A DNA stretch of 51,616 nucleotides, from IMG/VR virus record IMGVR_UViG_3300030450_002212, positions 1 to 51,616 of that record, one strand, 5' to 3'. A program made the translations under genes and the position numbers. Shown one piece after another: positions 18,406-25,508 of this stretch (its first letter is position 1; each line of letters opens with the position of its first letter). Below the pieces are notes generated by a model that was not told the origin of the DNA, did no database searches, and worked only from the letters and a program-made list of their open reading frames with translations. This DNA comes from a virus.

Positions 18406-20470
18406 CCTTACCTGCTCTCAATTCCCCATATCCATGAGCAAATGGTCCTTCAGGTACATCAAGGTATTTTGCTTGACCTGTGTTTTCTTTAAGTCTTGCA
18501 CGAACTATTAATCTGTCATCAATTAATTCAGAAACATATCTTCTAAATGTACTTTGAGAAACACCTTTTAGTTCAAGTGGCATCTCTCCTTCACGGGCAA
18601 CAAAACCATCCTCTCCTGTAACAGTAAAAGGATTTCCTTTTTGTGCTGCTAGTTTGATTATTTGAACTAAGGTTCTAAGTCTAAGAGTTTTATCTTGTTC
18701 ATCAACCATAGAAATATCTTGTGAAGTGCCTTCTAATAAACCAGACTCTTCATCCCTAACAAAGATACGAACTTCTCTGTTAACAGGACCGTTAGATTTA
18801 ACAACAGCACCATAGATAACTTTATTCCTTTTAAATGGAACTTCCATTTTATGACAGACTGTCTTAGCCTCACTCTCTGGAGCGGGCCATAAACCAATAG
18901 CAAAACGAACACCATCAACAAGTGCTGATGTTCCTCTTATTAAATTTCTTGCGTGTTCTGGTGTACGAACAGGATATTTCATATCAATCTTGGTCATGTG
19001 ATGGACCATGAGAAATGTGGCTTTAGTTTTTGTGGCTAAGCTGGCAAAATATCCTGTTACGAATGCACCATGTGAAGGGTCTGCGTTGATATCTGCTAGA
19101 ATAAAACTAGCAAGAGGATCAACAACAACGAGAGCCAAATTATCAATTTGCAATAGTTGTCGCTCAATCTGTTTCCACTCATCCGTGATAATAGGTCGAC
19201 CGTTTTCGATTGCAACGATAGGAGTAACTCCACCGTGGTCCGGGAAAGGGACAGTATATAACTCACACCCTGTTTCCCTAAATCTACGACCTTCAGTGTC
19301 CAATTTTTCAATTCGTCTATGTATTTCATCTTTTTCATCCTCTGCGGTTAAAATGACGACATTGCCATTATTTACTATTGTAGCATCAAAAGCAGTGTCG
19401 ATGCCGATATTACCATATGCTATCTTCATACCCAAGTCTAAAGTCAAAAGACCTTTACCTGTATCTCCAGACGCTGCTAAAATTCCAGCTACGCCTTTTG
19501 GTAAAGTTGCCTCTAATAAATATTCATAAGACGGAGCTTCACCCTGAACTAAATTCTTAACTGATAAAGAGTTATTTAATAAATTAACGGGAGAAGAACC
19601 TTCTGTTCTTAGTAATTCATCTATATCATAATTCTCTTCTATTGCATCTGCCGCATCCCAACCTTTTTGTTTTTCCTTTGGGACATCTATAACTCTAATA
19701 GAAGAACATAAATGCAATAAATAATTAGATAATTTTTCTGCGTATTTAAATCCAGCATCATCATTGTCCGGCCATATAATTAAATGTTTACCTGTAAGAA
19801 CACTCCAATCTGTTTTATCTAAATTAGTATTGGCACCCCCCATAGCACTCGCAGCTACAATGTTTTTCTTCGCTAAATAATCAACACACTTCTCGCCTTC
19901 AACAAAAACAACTGTATCAGCGTTTTTAATTTTAGGGATATTATAAAGAGGTCTAATCTCAGGCATTTTATATTCGCCTGTAACTAAACGAGGTCTAAAG
20001 GTTTTCTCTCCATTGCCAGATTCTAATCTTAATACCGTACATATTAATTCATCATTACGATCTAAGTATTTGTATTCTATTGTATTTTGTTGCGATAAAG
20101 TTTTTGTTGTTTTGATAGGTTCAGATGCTAAAGGTATAGCAAATTTATTAGAAATATCTCTAATAGATTCAGCAAAGTTACAATGATAAACTTTTTGCCA
20201 GACATCAATGAAGTCACTGAAGGATTGCCCTCCATTAAATTCACTACCAACTCCATCTTTCTCTAAATTAAAAGAACATGAATCCCCAGGAGCACCATTT
20301 AAATCTCCAACAACAAACTCATTACCTCTTAATTTCCCATTAGGAAACATATGAGTAAATATTCTTTGTAAAGAACCCCTAGACCGATCTTTAAACCCTT
20401 TTATATCAAACTTAACAGAATCTTCATGCCCAACTTGGTTGAAGTCCAGTTTGTTTTTTTCCTTCGTCAT
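18398..20470 (-). CDS. Primase-helicase: TOPRIM domain fused to RepA-like ATPase
   Basis: A 690-residue replication protein. The N-terminal half has a primase TOPRIM core: VFVEGEKC at about 188-195 (catalytic Glu) and WPDNDDAG at about 233-240 (metal-binding Asp). The second half is a RecA-fold helicase of RepA/AAA_25 type: Walker A ASGDTGKGLL at about 333-342 and Walker B ALVVVDPLASF near 446-456, with an HHMTK motif downstream. A winged-helix-like C-terminus (STFRRYVSELIDDRLIVRA) may bind DNA. I chose the ATG at 20470; an in-frame GTG at 20527 lies deeper inside the nuclease gene. It overlaps the upstream nuclease gene by 47 bp. It should unwind DNA and prime synthesis; no DNA polymerase is visible in the window. 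Confidence 0.88.
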   Translation of the reverse strand: MTKEKNKLDFNQVGHEDSVKFDIKGFKDRSRGSLQRIFTHMFPNGKLRGNEFVVGDLNGAPGDSCSFNLEKDGVGSEFNGGQSFSDFIDVWQKVYHCNFAESIRDISNKFAIPLASEPIKTTKTLSQQNTIEYKYLDRNDELICTVLRLESGNGEKTFRPRLVTGEYKMPEIRPLYNIPKIKNADTVVFVEGEKCVDYLAKKNIVAASAMGGANTNLDKTDWSVLTGKHLIIWPDNDDAGFKYAEKLSNYLLHLCSSIRVIDVPKEKQKGWDAADAIEENYDIDELLRTEGSSPVNLLNNSLSVKNLVQGEAPSYEYLLEATLPKGVAGILAASGDTGKGLLTLDLGMKIAYGNIGIDTAFDATIVNNGNVVILTAEDEKDEIHRRIEKLDTEGRRFRETGCELYTVPFPDHGGVTPIVAIENGRPIITDEWKQIERQLLQIDNLALVVVDPLASFILADINADPSHGAFVTGYFASLATKTKATFLMVHHMTKIDMKYPVRTPEHARNLIRGTSALVDGVRFAIGLWPAPESEAKTVCHKMEVPFKRNKVIYGAVVKSNGPVNREVRIFVRDEESGLLEGTSQDISMVDEQDKTLRLRTLVQIIKLAAQKGNPFTVTGEDGFVAREGEMPLELKGVSQSTFRRYVSELIDDRLIVRARLKENTGQAKYLDVPEGPFAHGYGELRAGKVT

Positions 20471-21224
20471 TTTTATTATCCCAACATTTGTTTTTAAACT
20501 CGCACCATCTACATATAAAATTATCACTCTTCGCTGCCGCTCTAGGCATTAACTCGTTATTCTCAACGGCTTTTAATATATTTACTGCTGAATCAGATAC
20601 TCGCTGAGCCACCTTAGCATTAAATGGTACTTTTTCAAAATATATCTCTTGCGTATTCTTATTAATAACCGTAAATAAAGCAGGGTTAGATGTTAAACCC
20701 ATATAGGCTTGATATATTACAACCTGTGCATAGTAAACAAAATTAGTTACCTCCACTCCTTTCGATTTAAATTCATTGAATTTTTTATCATTCGCTGATT
20801 TACACTCCCATAGAAATGGGTATTCCCAAGCTACAGGACCGTCTGTAATAATTCCATCAACATGCCCTTGAACCTCTCCATCGGCTGTATCAAAGCCAAA
20901 TTGTCTTCCTTGTTTGTCATGTGTTAAAACATTAAAATTTGCTTGTACAAGCCATGCAACACCAAGTTCCTCAAAATTATGGCCAACTTGGAAAATCCTT
21001 AAAGTCTTTCCGTTAAAATCTTTTCCTTCATCTTTCTCTGTTTGCATATATCTATACTGTAATTTTCTCTTACACGGTTCTCCTAAAGAAGATGCTCCTA
21101 AGTATCTTCTTCTTGGCTCTCTCTTGTTTGCCTCTATAAGACCTTTATCTATAAAGGGAGTAATAACATCACTAACATCTCCATTATTGATAGGAGGATT
21201 AAAATCTAATTCTTCTTTTACCAT
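20424..21224 (-). CDS. PD-(D/E)XK nuclease with Fe-S cluster (Cas4/RecB-like)
   Basis: A 266-residue nuclease. Visible active-site residues are Asp123 in GHVDGII and the E-x-K motif Glu140-Cys141-Lys142 in LWECKSAN, with a downstream QVVIYQAYMG helix. Four cysteines, C51 (GEPCKRK) and C238/C241/C247 (CRWCEFKNKC), have the one-plus-three spacing of the Fe-S cluster in Cas4 and AddB nucleases. It sits among Sak4-like and ssDNA-binding genes, so the likely job is end-processing in phage recombination. It ends in PSWA, close to the PAWA end of the ssDNA-binding protein. Confidence 0.9.
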   Translation of the reverse strand: MVKEELDFNPPINNGDVSDVITPFIDKGLIEANKREPRRRYLGASSLGEPCKRKLQYRYMQTEKDEGKDFNGKTLRIFQVGHNFEELGVAWLVQANFNVLTHDKQGRQFGFDTADGEVQGHVDGIITDGPVAWEYPFLWECKSANDKKFNEFKSKGVEVTNFVYYAQVVIYQAYMGLTSNPALFTVINKNTQEIYFEKVPFNAKVAQRVSDSAVNILKAVENNELMPRAAAKSDNFICRWCEFKNKCWDNKNDEGKKQTGLQPSWA

Positions 21225-21694
21225 GGGATATCATCATCAAAAGGCTCATGATATTTTTTATTTTTCCCAGAGCCTGTTACTTTACCTCTTTCTGTTGGTA
21301 TCTCTACACCATTAACATTGAGAAAATCTTCTACTTTATCCTCAACGCCAATATGTTCATGGAGATGATCTCTATATGAGTTAAGAGTTGTTATAATAAT
21401 TTTTTGTATTTGTTCTTTAGTAATAGAAGATAGTGGATTATTCCAACCTATCTCTTCTAATACTGATGCCAAATCCTTGATAGTGTCATCTACAGCTTTT
21501 CTTTCTGGAACCAAATCTTCGTAAGACATTCTTCTTTTCTCCTTGTTATATTTAGACATTACATCTAAAGCAGCTTTACATCCATAAAAACCGACTACTT
21601 CATCCGGCTTAAAACCTGCATTATCAAATAAAATGAAAGGCACACTCCTAGTATATGTACATAACCCACAGACTCTTCTCCTCTTTAAATCCAT
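21218..21694 (-). CDS. Replication-associated protein with SSB-like C-terminal tip
   Basis: A 158-residue protein with a CGLC motif near the N-terminus, a helical centre (IGWNNPLSSITKEQIQKIII) and a disordered basic linker ending EPFDDDIPW. The last seven residues nearly match the FDDDIPF tip with which bacterial SSB recruits partner proteins. The body loosely resembles the phage DUF6511 type, low confidence. It overlaps the nuclease gene by 7 bp. An AAGGTAG sequence 7 bases upstream may serve as SD. Confidence 0.75.
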   Translation of the reverse strand: MDLKRRRVCGLCTYTRSVPFILFDNAGFKPDEVVGFYGCKAALDVMSKYNKEKRRMSYEDLVPERKAVDDTIKDLASVLEEIGWNNPLSSITKEQIQKIIITTLNSYRDHLHEHIGVEDKVEDFLNVNGVEIPTERGKVTGSGKNKKYHEPFDDDIPW

Positions 21695-21710
21695 TATAAA
21701 CTACCTTGAA

Positions 21711-21744
21711 TTGTGGAGTTTTCTGATAGACAGGTACTCCACAA
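21711..21744 (-). promoter_or_regulatory. Hairpin between ssDNA-binding gene and next gene
   Basis: TTGTGGAGT (21711-21719) and ACTCCACAA (21736-21744) form a perfect 9-bp stem with a 16-base loop, in the only gap of this operon longer than 20 bases. No T-run follows on the minus strand, so it is more likely an mRNA processing or stability element or an attenuator than a simple terminator. Confidence 0.5.
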
Positions 21745-21776
21745 ACCTGCTAATAAAGGTGACCTATACCTTCTAT

Positions 21777-22397
21777 CTAAGCCCAAGCAGGTTTACCGCC
21801 CGCAGACTGATCCGTTGCCGGTTGTGGGGAGGGTTGTTGGTCAGCCTGACCTATTGGAGCGGCTGAAACCTTAGCTTTGACTGTTCCGTCTGGACCTAAT
21901 GGTTGTTTATATTCCGGCATAGCTGGAGTTACGACTCTTGATAACTTATTGTTATCTTTGTCATTATAGGTTTCTATACCTACTTCAACTTTTGCGTATA
22001 AACCATTTAAATCCATGTAAGTTGATAATGTGCGTGCGGCTTTCGCTGGTTCGCTCATATCCTTCGGCTCAATGTTATAACAAGATTCAAGTAATGCACG
22101 AATAGTTCTTTTAGAAATATTACCAGCTTTACTATTACCTTGATCATCAAGACTTCCTCCTGCAACTGTAAGATTACCCCAGAATTTTCTTCTTTCGTAT
22201 TCTCCATTAGTTACAGTGTACTCACAATCCAAGTATTGAGCGTCCGATCTTTGGGATTGTTTTAGTATTCCCTCTGGACCTGCTCCTCCTGGTCGTATTG
22301 TTAATAGTACATCAACAATGGTTCCTTCTGGAATTGGTGAAAAATCTGATGAAACTCCATCAAATTGTTCTTCTGCTGTATTAAAATCTAAAGTCAT
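21777..22397 (-). CDS. Probable single-stranded DNA-binding protein
   Basis: A 206-residue protein with a beta-rich N-terminal domain (PIPEGTIVDVLLTIRPGG, YLDCEYTVTNGEYERRKFWG) like phage DUF669-type ssDNA-binding proteins, and a Pro/Gln/Ala-rich tail ending GGKPAWA. The gene lies directly behind the Sak4-like ATPase (1-base stop-start overlap), the usual neighbour of phage SSBs. The call rests on fold pattern and context rather than on a diagnostic motif. Confidence 0.65.
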   Translation of the reverse strand: MTLDFNTAEEQFDGVSSDFSPIPEGTIVDVLLTIRPGGAGPEGILKQSQRSDAQYLDCEYTVTNGEYERRKFWGNLTVAGGSLDDQGNSKAGNISKRTIRALLESCYNIEPKDMSEPAKAARTLSTYMDLNGLYAKVEVGIETYNDKDNNKLSRVVTPAMPEYKQPLGPDGTVKAKVSAAPIGQADQQPSPQPATDQSAGGKPAWA

Positions 22398-23269
22398 TAT
22401 GCTACCTCTTTCTGTTTGGTTGGTTGATTTGGAATTGTGTGGTCAAATTTTTGAGTTACAGTACCACCTTTGGTAGGCATTAATTTTTGTAATAACTTAC
22501 CAAGATGTGGAGGTTCTGTTGGATCAAGTAAACCACTTCTATCTTTAGCAGGGAAACCATATTCATTGTCAGTATGGCATACAAATTCACGCCATGTTGT
22601 ACCTTGCTCATCTTTATTGATTTGCATGGTAATCATTTCATCAACGATACCTGGTAATTCCCTACCTGTTTTAGACCCTTCAATCTGTAATGAATAAACG
22701 GCCTTATTAAATTCGTCTTGATATTCATCAAGTATGCCGACGAAAATAATATTCTTGTTACGGATGTGCTGTAAATGTGTCAGCCAATCCATCATTTCAC
22801 GACCATGAAGACCATAAACTGCAAAGTTATTAATCTTCCTAGTCTTGTCAGTATAAACTTCGTCTTGCTGTTTACACCAACGGAAACATAAACGACCAGC
22901 AACAGTAATCGAATCAATAAACAATGTAGTATATTTATTGGTTGCTTCTGTTGGATCGCCATATTCTTTTACAAGATGATCGTAGTGTGCCTGAGAATAA
23001 GGCTGATCATCTGCAAGACTTGGGTTAGGACCTCCATAATAACATGCAAAGTCCCTAGCCTCTTGCCAAGTTTTAGGACGGATAGTGTCACCTTTCCACC
23101 CACCATTCTTTTCAAGGGCTAAATCTCCCGCTTCAAAGTCCATAAATAAGGTCTCTTCTTCTGGGAGAGTGTAAAGAAGGCTAGTCTTACCAACACCGGC
23201 TTTACCGGCTATGACAATCTTAGCTCCTTTGTCTTCTCTTTGTCGTTCTGACGCTTTAATTATTTTCAT
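22397..23269 (-). CDS. Sak4-like RecA-fold ATPase (single-strand annealing/recombination)
   Basis: A 290-residue P-loop protein. Walker A is AGKAGVGKTS at about 21-30, followed by a strand with FMDFEAGD; Walker B is TTLFIDSIT with Asp119. This is the AAA_24/Sak4 pattern of phage recombination ATPases. Together with the ssDNA-binding protein and Fe-S nuclease it makes a recombination set. The C-terminus is Lys/Pro-rich. Confidence 0.85.
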   Translation of the reverse strand: MKIIKASERQREDKGAKIVIAGKAGVGKTSLLYTLPEEETLFMDFEAGDLALEKNGGWKGDTIRPKTWQEARDFACYYGGPNPSLADDQPYSQAHYDHLVKEYGDPTEATNKYTTLFIDSITVAGRLCFRWCKQQDEVYTDKTRKINNFAVYGLHGREMMDWLTHLQHIRNKNIIFVGILDEYQDEFNKAVYSLQIEGSKTGRELPGIVDEMITMQINKDEQGTTWREFVCHTDNEYGFPAKDRSGLLDPTEPPHLGKLLQKLMPTKGGTVTQKFDHTIPNQPTKQKEVA

Positions 23270-23285
23270 AGTTTTACCTCTCTAA

Positions 23286-23522
23286 TTAGTTAATTAAACT
23301 TTTTCTTCTATTATCTATTGATTCTGTATCGCTTTCGCTCAACGGCTCTATAGTAATACGAACAGCGGGGAGTCTTATACCAGGCGTAAACTTATCTTTA
23401 TCGAAGCAATGCACAACCTCAACGATTCGTTGCATTTTATTTTTACCGACAAAGTTAAATAAACCTGTAAAGGATGCCTCCCCCAACGCTGTCAGGATAT
23501 TTTCAATATCCTTTTTAGTCAC
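23286..23522 (-). CDS. 78-aa conserved-looking hypothetical protein
   Basis: Between the Sak4-like gene and the 158-residue gene, overlapping the latter by 8 bp. Sequence has a helix (KKDIENILTALGEASFTGLFN) and a beta-rich second half with charged turns. No family recognised; operon position suggests a part in replication or recombination. Confidence 0.65.
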   Translation of the reverse strand: MTKKDIENILTALGEASFTGLFNFVGKNKMQRIVEVVHCFDKDKFTPGIRLPAVRITIEPLSESDTESIDNRRKSLIN

Positions 23523-23991
23523 GAGACAACTCCTCTACCTTAATACTATAATAAGGTCCTTTTGCCTCGACTGTTCGTGATTCATCGACAATAAGGCGGT
23601 ATTGGGTTTCCAATTCCTTATACTTATTTTCGGGAATCTTAACAGTTACAACAGAAATGCTTTTTGCGACTTCTGGAGGTAATTTCTCCAGTGCTTCCCA
23701 CAATGTTGGTTCCCATGTTGTAACTTTTCGGTATTCCCCTTTTACAGTAAAACCTTCCTCTGTAAAAGAGTGACTACCTGTGTCTTTGTTTTCCGATTCT
23801 AAATGACCCATAAGACGCTGCCCGTATTTACGGTCGCATACTTTATGTTCTAATTTACGGAAAAATTCAGACACGCCTTTAAAATATTTACCTTGTTCGG
23901 TTAAATCTTTTAAAAGTTTTGGATCACTTGCAATGTCATCAATGTTCTTTGAATCCCAATCGCTCACAATCCCTTTCGCTATATTTTTCAT
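23515..23991 (-). CDS. First gene of the replication operon, unknown function
   Basis: A 158-residue charged protein, promoter-proximal in the minus-strand replication operon. It has a helical N-terminus (LLKDLTEQGKYFKGVSEFFR) and a beta-rich C-terminus. It faces the divergent HTH gene across about 100 bp, so it is probably regulated from that intergenic region. No family recognised. Confidence 0.65.
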   Translation of the reverse strand: MKNIAKGIVSDWDSKNIDDIASDPKLLKDLTEQGKYFKGVSEFFRKLEHKVCDRKYGQRLMGHLESENKDTGSHSFTEEGFTVKGEYRKVTTWEPTLWEALEKLPPEVAKSISVVTVKIPENKYKELETQYRLIVDESRTVEAKGPYYSIKVEELSRD

Positions 23992-24093
23992 TTTATACCT
24001 CGCTAATTAATTTATTTATCTAATTTACTTTTTATTCTATTTACGCTATATATTGTTCCGTTTGTGAAACAACTATGGGAGTTTATACTACAA
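23992..24093 (-). promoter_or_regulatory. Divergent early control region
   Basis: About 100 AT-rich bases separate the minus-strand replication operon from the plus-strand HTH gene. It holds a small perfect dyad GTTTGTGAAAC at 24060-24070, a plausible operator half-site arrangement, and several TATA-like boxes. I could not fix a -35/-10 pair with certainty. Confidence 0.4.
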
Positions 24094-24390
24094 ATGATAA
24101 CCGCTCGTCAACTAAAATTTTCACGAAATATTTTAAGGTTATCGACCAGAGAATTATGTGCTTTATCTGGGGTTTCCCCTTCGACTATTTCAAGGGCCGA
24201 GAATGGAGCCGATGTCAAGTATTCGACTATTAAGAAACTTGCCAAAGTTTTTCAGAGTAAGGGGATAACTTACCCGACAAGTAAGTCCTTAAAACACTTA
24301 GGAGTGCTGGTAAACTTTGATGATTCTCAAAATAAATCATGGGAAACAAAAGATCAGAGCGTCGGCTCTTATTGGCAACGCTCGCAATAA
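24094..24390 (+). CDS. XRE-type HTH transcriptional regulator
   Basis: A 98-residue protein with a Cro/CI-type helix-turn-helix: ARQLKFSRNILRLSTRELC then GVSPSTISRAENG, the recognition helix. It is transcribed away from the replication operon and probably binds the shared control region. I prefer the ATG at 24094 because it begins the usual MITARQLK start of these regulators; a GTG at 24064 would add ten residues. The C-terminal 40 residues show no dimerisation or cleavage domain, and with no integrase visible it need not be a lysogeny repressor. Confidence 0.75.
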   Translation: MITARQLKFSRNILRLSTRELCALSGVSPSTISRAENGADVKYSTIKKLAKVFQSKGITYPTSKSLKHLGVLVNFDDSQNKSWETKDQSVGSYWQRSQ

Positions 24391-24497
24391 ACATATTAAT
24401 TATCCTTACAAATTCTATGGCTGATGAAGACCAAAACCTGGTGTTCTTCATGAAGCGTCGTACTAACTCTGAATGGGAGTATGTCATAGAAGTTTAA
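24339..24497 (+). CDS. 52-aa possible exported or membrane peptide
   Basis: Overlaps the end of the HTH gene in another frame. It starts MGNKRSERRLLLATLAINIL and continues with ILTNSMADED, a signal-peptide or membrane-anchor pattern with a plausible cleavage site after SMA, then a short charged tail. No clear SD. It fills the gap up to the convergent minus-strand gene, which favours it, but confidence is limited. Confidence 0.4.
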   Translation: MGNKRSERRLLLATLAINILIILTNSMADEDQNLVFFMKRRTNSEWEYVIEV

Positions 24498-24892
24498 TCT
24501 CTTTCAAAATCTACATGAATAACATTTTCATCATTAATGTTTTCATCTAGCTCTTCTGTATCATTTCCAAAAGATAAATCCATTTCACTATCAAAATCTA
24601 TTTCAATTTCTTCCTCGTCCTCTTCTGGTATCCCTCCTTTTTTCCTAACTATTATGTCTTCAAATCCTCTAATCTTTGTAACATCAACATCTCCTCCAGA
24701 CATAATAGCATTTAGGCAAGCTGTCATCATAGCAATGGCAGCTCCTGGACCTTTCTCTTGTGAATACTGACTAATAGAAATCATTATGTTCATGATAGTT
24801 ATTTGACCAGCCGTAAAGCCACGGTCAATCATGCTGTCATAATGTATTCTAGTTTTCCAAGCTAATTCATTAACTTGTTTATCTTCTGTCAT
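24494..24892 (-). CDS. Hypothetical protein with strongly acidic C-terminus
   Basis: A 132-residue protein: helical N-terminal domain with Ile/Met/Ala-rich segments (GFTAGQITIMNIMISI) and a tail rich in Glu/Asp. The acidic tail could mimic nucleic acid or bind a basic partner, which is inference. Its start overlaps the stop of the RHH gene by ATGA, so the two are co-translated. Confidence 0.65.
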   Translation of the reverse strand: MTEDKQVNELAWKTRIHYDSMIDRGFTAGQITIMNIMISISQYSQEKGPGAAIAMMTACLNAIMSGGDVDVTKIRGFEDIIVRKKGGIPEEDEEEIEIDFDSEMDLSFGNDTEELDENINDENVIHVDFERD

Positions 24893-25053
24893 CCGTCAAT
24901 GCGGCCGTTAATAACAACTTCCGAATGTCTTTTGTCAATCATACCTGCGAGCTCTCTTCCCTTGGCTCTATTATTCTTAGCAGCTATCTCTGATAGTTTT
25001 TTGTATGAATTATGGTTAAGAGCAATACTCTTATATTTTTGTATGTCTGGCAT
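24889..25053 (-). CDS. Ribbon-helix-helix-type small DNA-binding protein
   Basis: A 54-residue protein starting MPDIQKYKSIALNHNSYKKL, i.e. a short strand then two helices in the Arc/CopG style. An AGGAGA sequence sits 6 bases before the ATG. It is read from its own minus-strand promoter (25079-25106) with the acidic-tail gene behind it. Probable local regulator; family assignment is by pattern. Confidence 0.6.
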   Translation of the reverse strand: MPDIQKYKSIALNHNSYKKLSEIAAKNNRAKGRELAGMIDKRHSEVVINGRIDG

Positions 25054-25078
25054 ATCATTTTCTCCTTATTTGTTCCTA

Positions 25079-25106
25079 TGTATATATAGACTTATGGGAT
25101 AATCAA
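25079..25106 (-). promoter_or_regulatory. Minus-strand promoter for the RHH gene
   Basis: Read on minus: TTGATT (25101-25106), 16-base spacer, TATACA (25079-25084). It lies just after a terminator and 26 bases before the RHH start codon. Confidence 0.55.
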
Positions 25107-25170
25107 GTAAAAAAGTTAAAAAAGTGGGGGTCGGCTATGTGTTATTGAAAGGAAAGGATGTCCGACCCCC
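25107..25170 (-). terminator. Terminator after the GcrA gene
   Basis: GGGGGTCGG (25126-25134) pairs perfectly with CCGACCCCC (25162-25170). On the minus strand the stem is followed by ACTTTTTTAACTTTTTT. The loop is long (27 bases). The stem core GTCGG/CCGAC recurs in terminators of the 35-37 kb cassettes. The remaining bases 25171-25248 hold no gene. Confidence 0.65.
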
Positions 25171-25248
25171 AGCAACGAAGGAACCACAATTATATTGGGA
25201 TACATAATCGTGGGAGCCCCCCATATGTAGTATGTTCGCAACTATCCG

Positions 25249-25473
25249 TCAACTAGATATTGCAGGTTTTTTCATAAAGTTATATGTGGGCATAGTAACT
25301 GTAGTTAAATGTGGTGGTCTGTGGGAGGTTAATCCAAGTCTATGAACCTTCCCAATAACAGAATTTCTACTTATGTCCCCAAAAAACATTGCTATTTCTG
25401 TAGCTGTTTTTCCCTCGGCCCATAGTGTTTTTAATTTCTCCACTCGCTGCTCATCCCAATTTATTCTTGCCAT
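25249..25473 (-). CDS. gcrA: GcrA-family cell-cycle regulator
   Basis: A 74-residue protein whose first 48 residues match the GcrA N-terminal DNA-binding domain: NWDEQRVEKLKTLWAEGKTA, then IAMFFGDISRNSVIGKVHRL. GcrA is an alphaproteobacterial transcription factor that works with sigma-70 at promoters methylated at GANTC by CcrM. This copy lacks most of the C-terminal RNA polymerase-binding part (host GcrA is about 170 residues). A GGAG-rich SD precedes the ATG. It may redirect or compete with host GcrA; that is inference. Confidence 0.88.
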   Translation of the reverse strand: MARINWDEQRVEKLKTLWAEGKTATEIAMFFGDISRNSVIGKVHRLGLTSHRPPHLTTVTMPTYNFMKKPAISS

Positions 25474-25508
25474 TCCTATCTCCTTCGTTGAATATTATTT
25501 ATAAATCA

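Noticed and set aside
24094-24390. Temperate phage with CI-type repressor
   Set aside because: No integrase, attachment site or partition gene was seen, and the HTH protein lacks a CI-type C-terminal domain; lysogeny is not supported.
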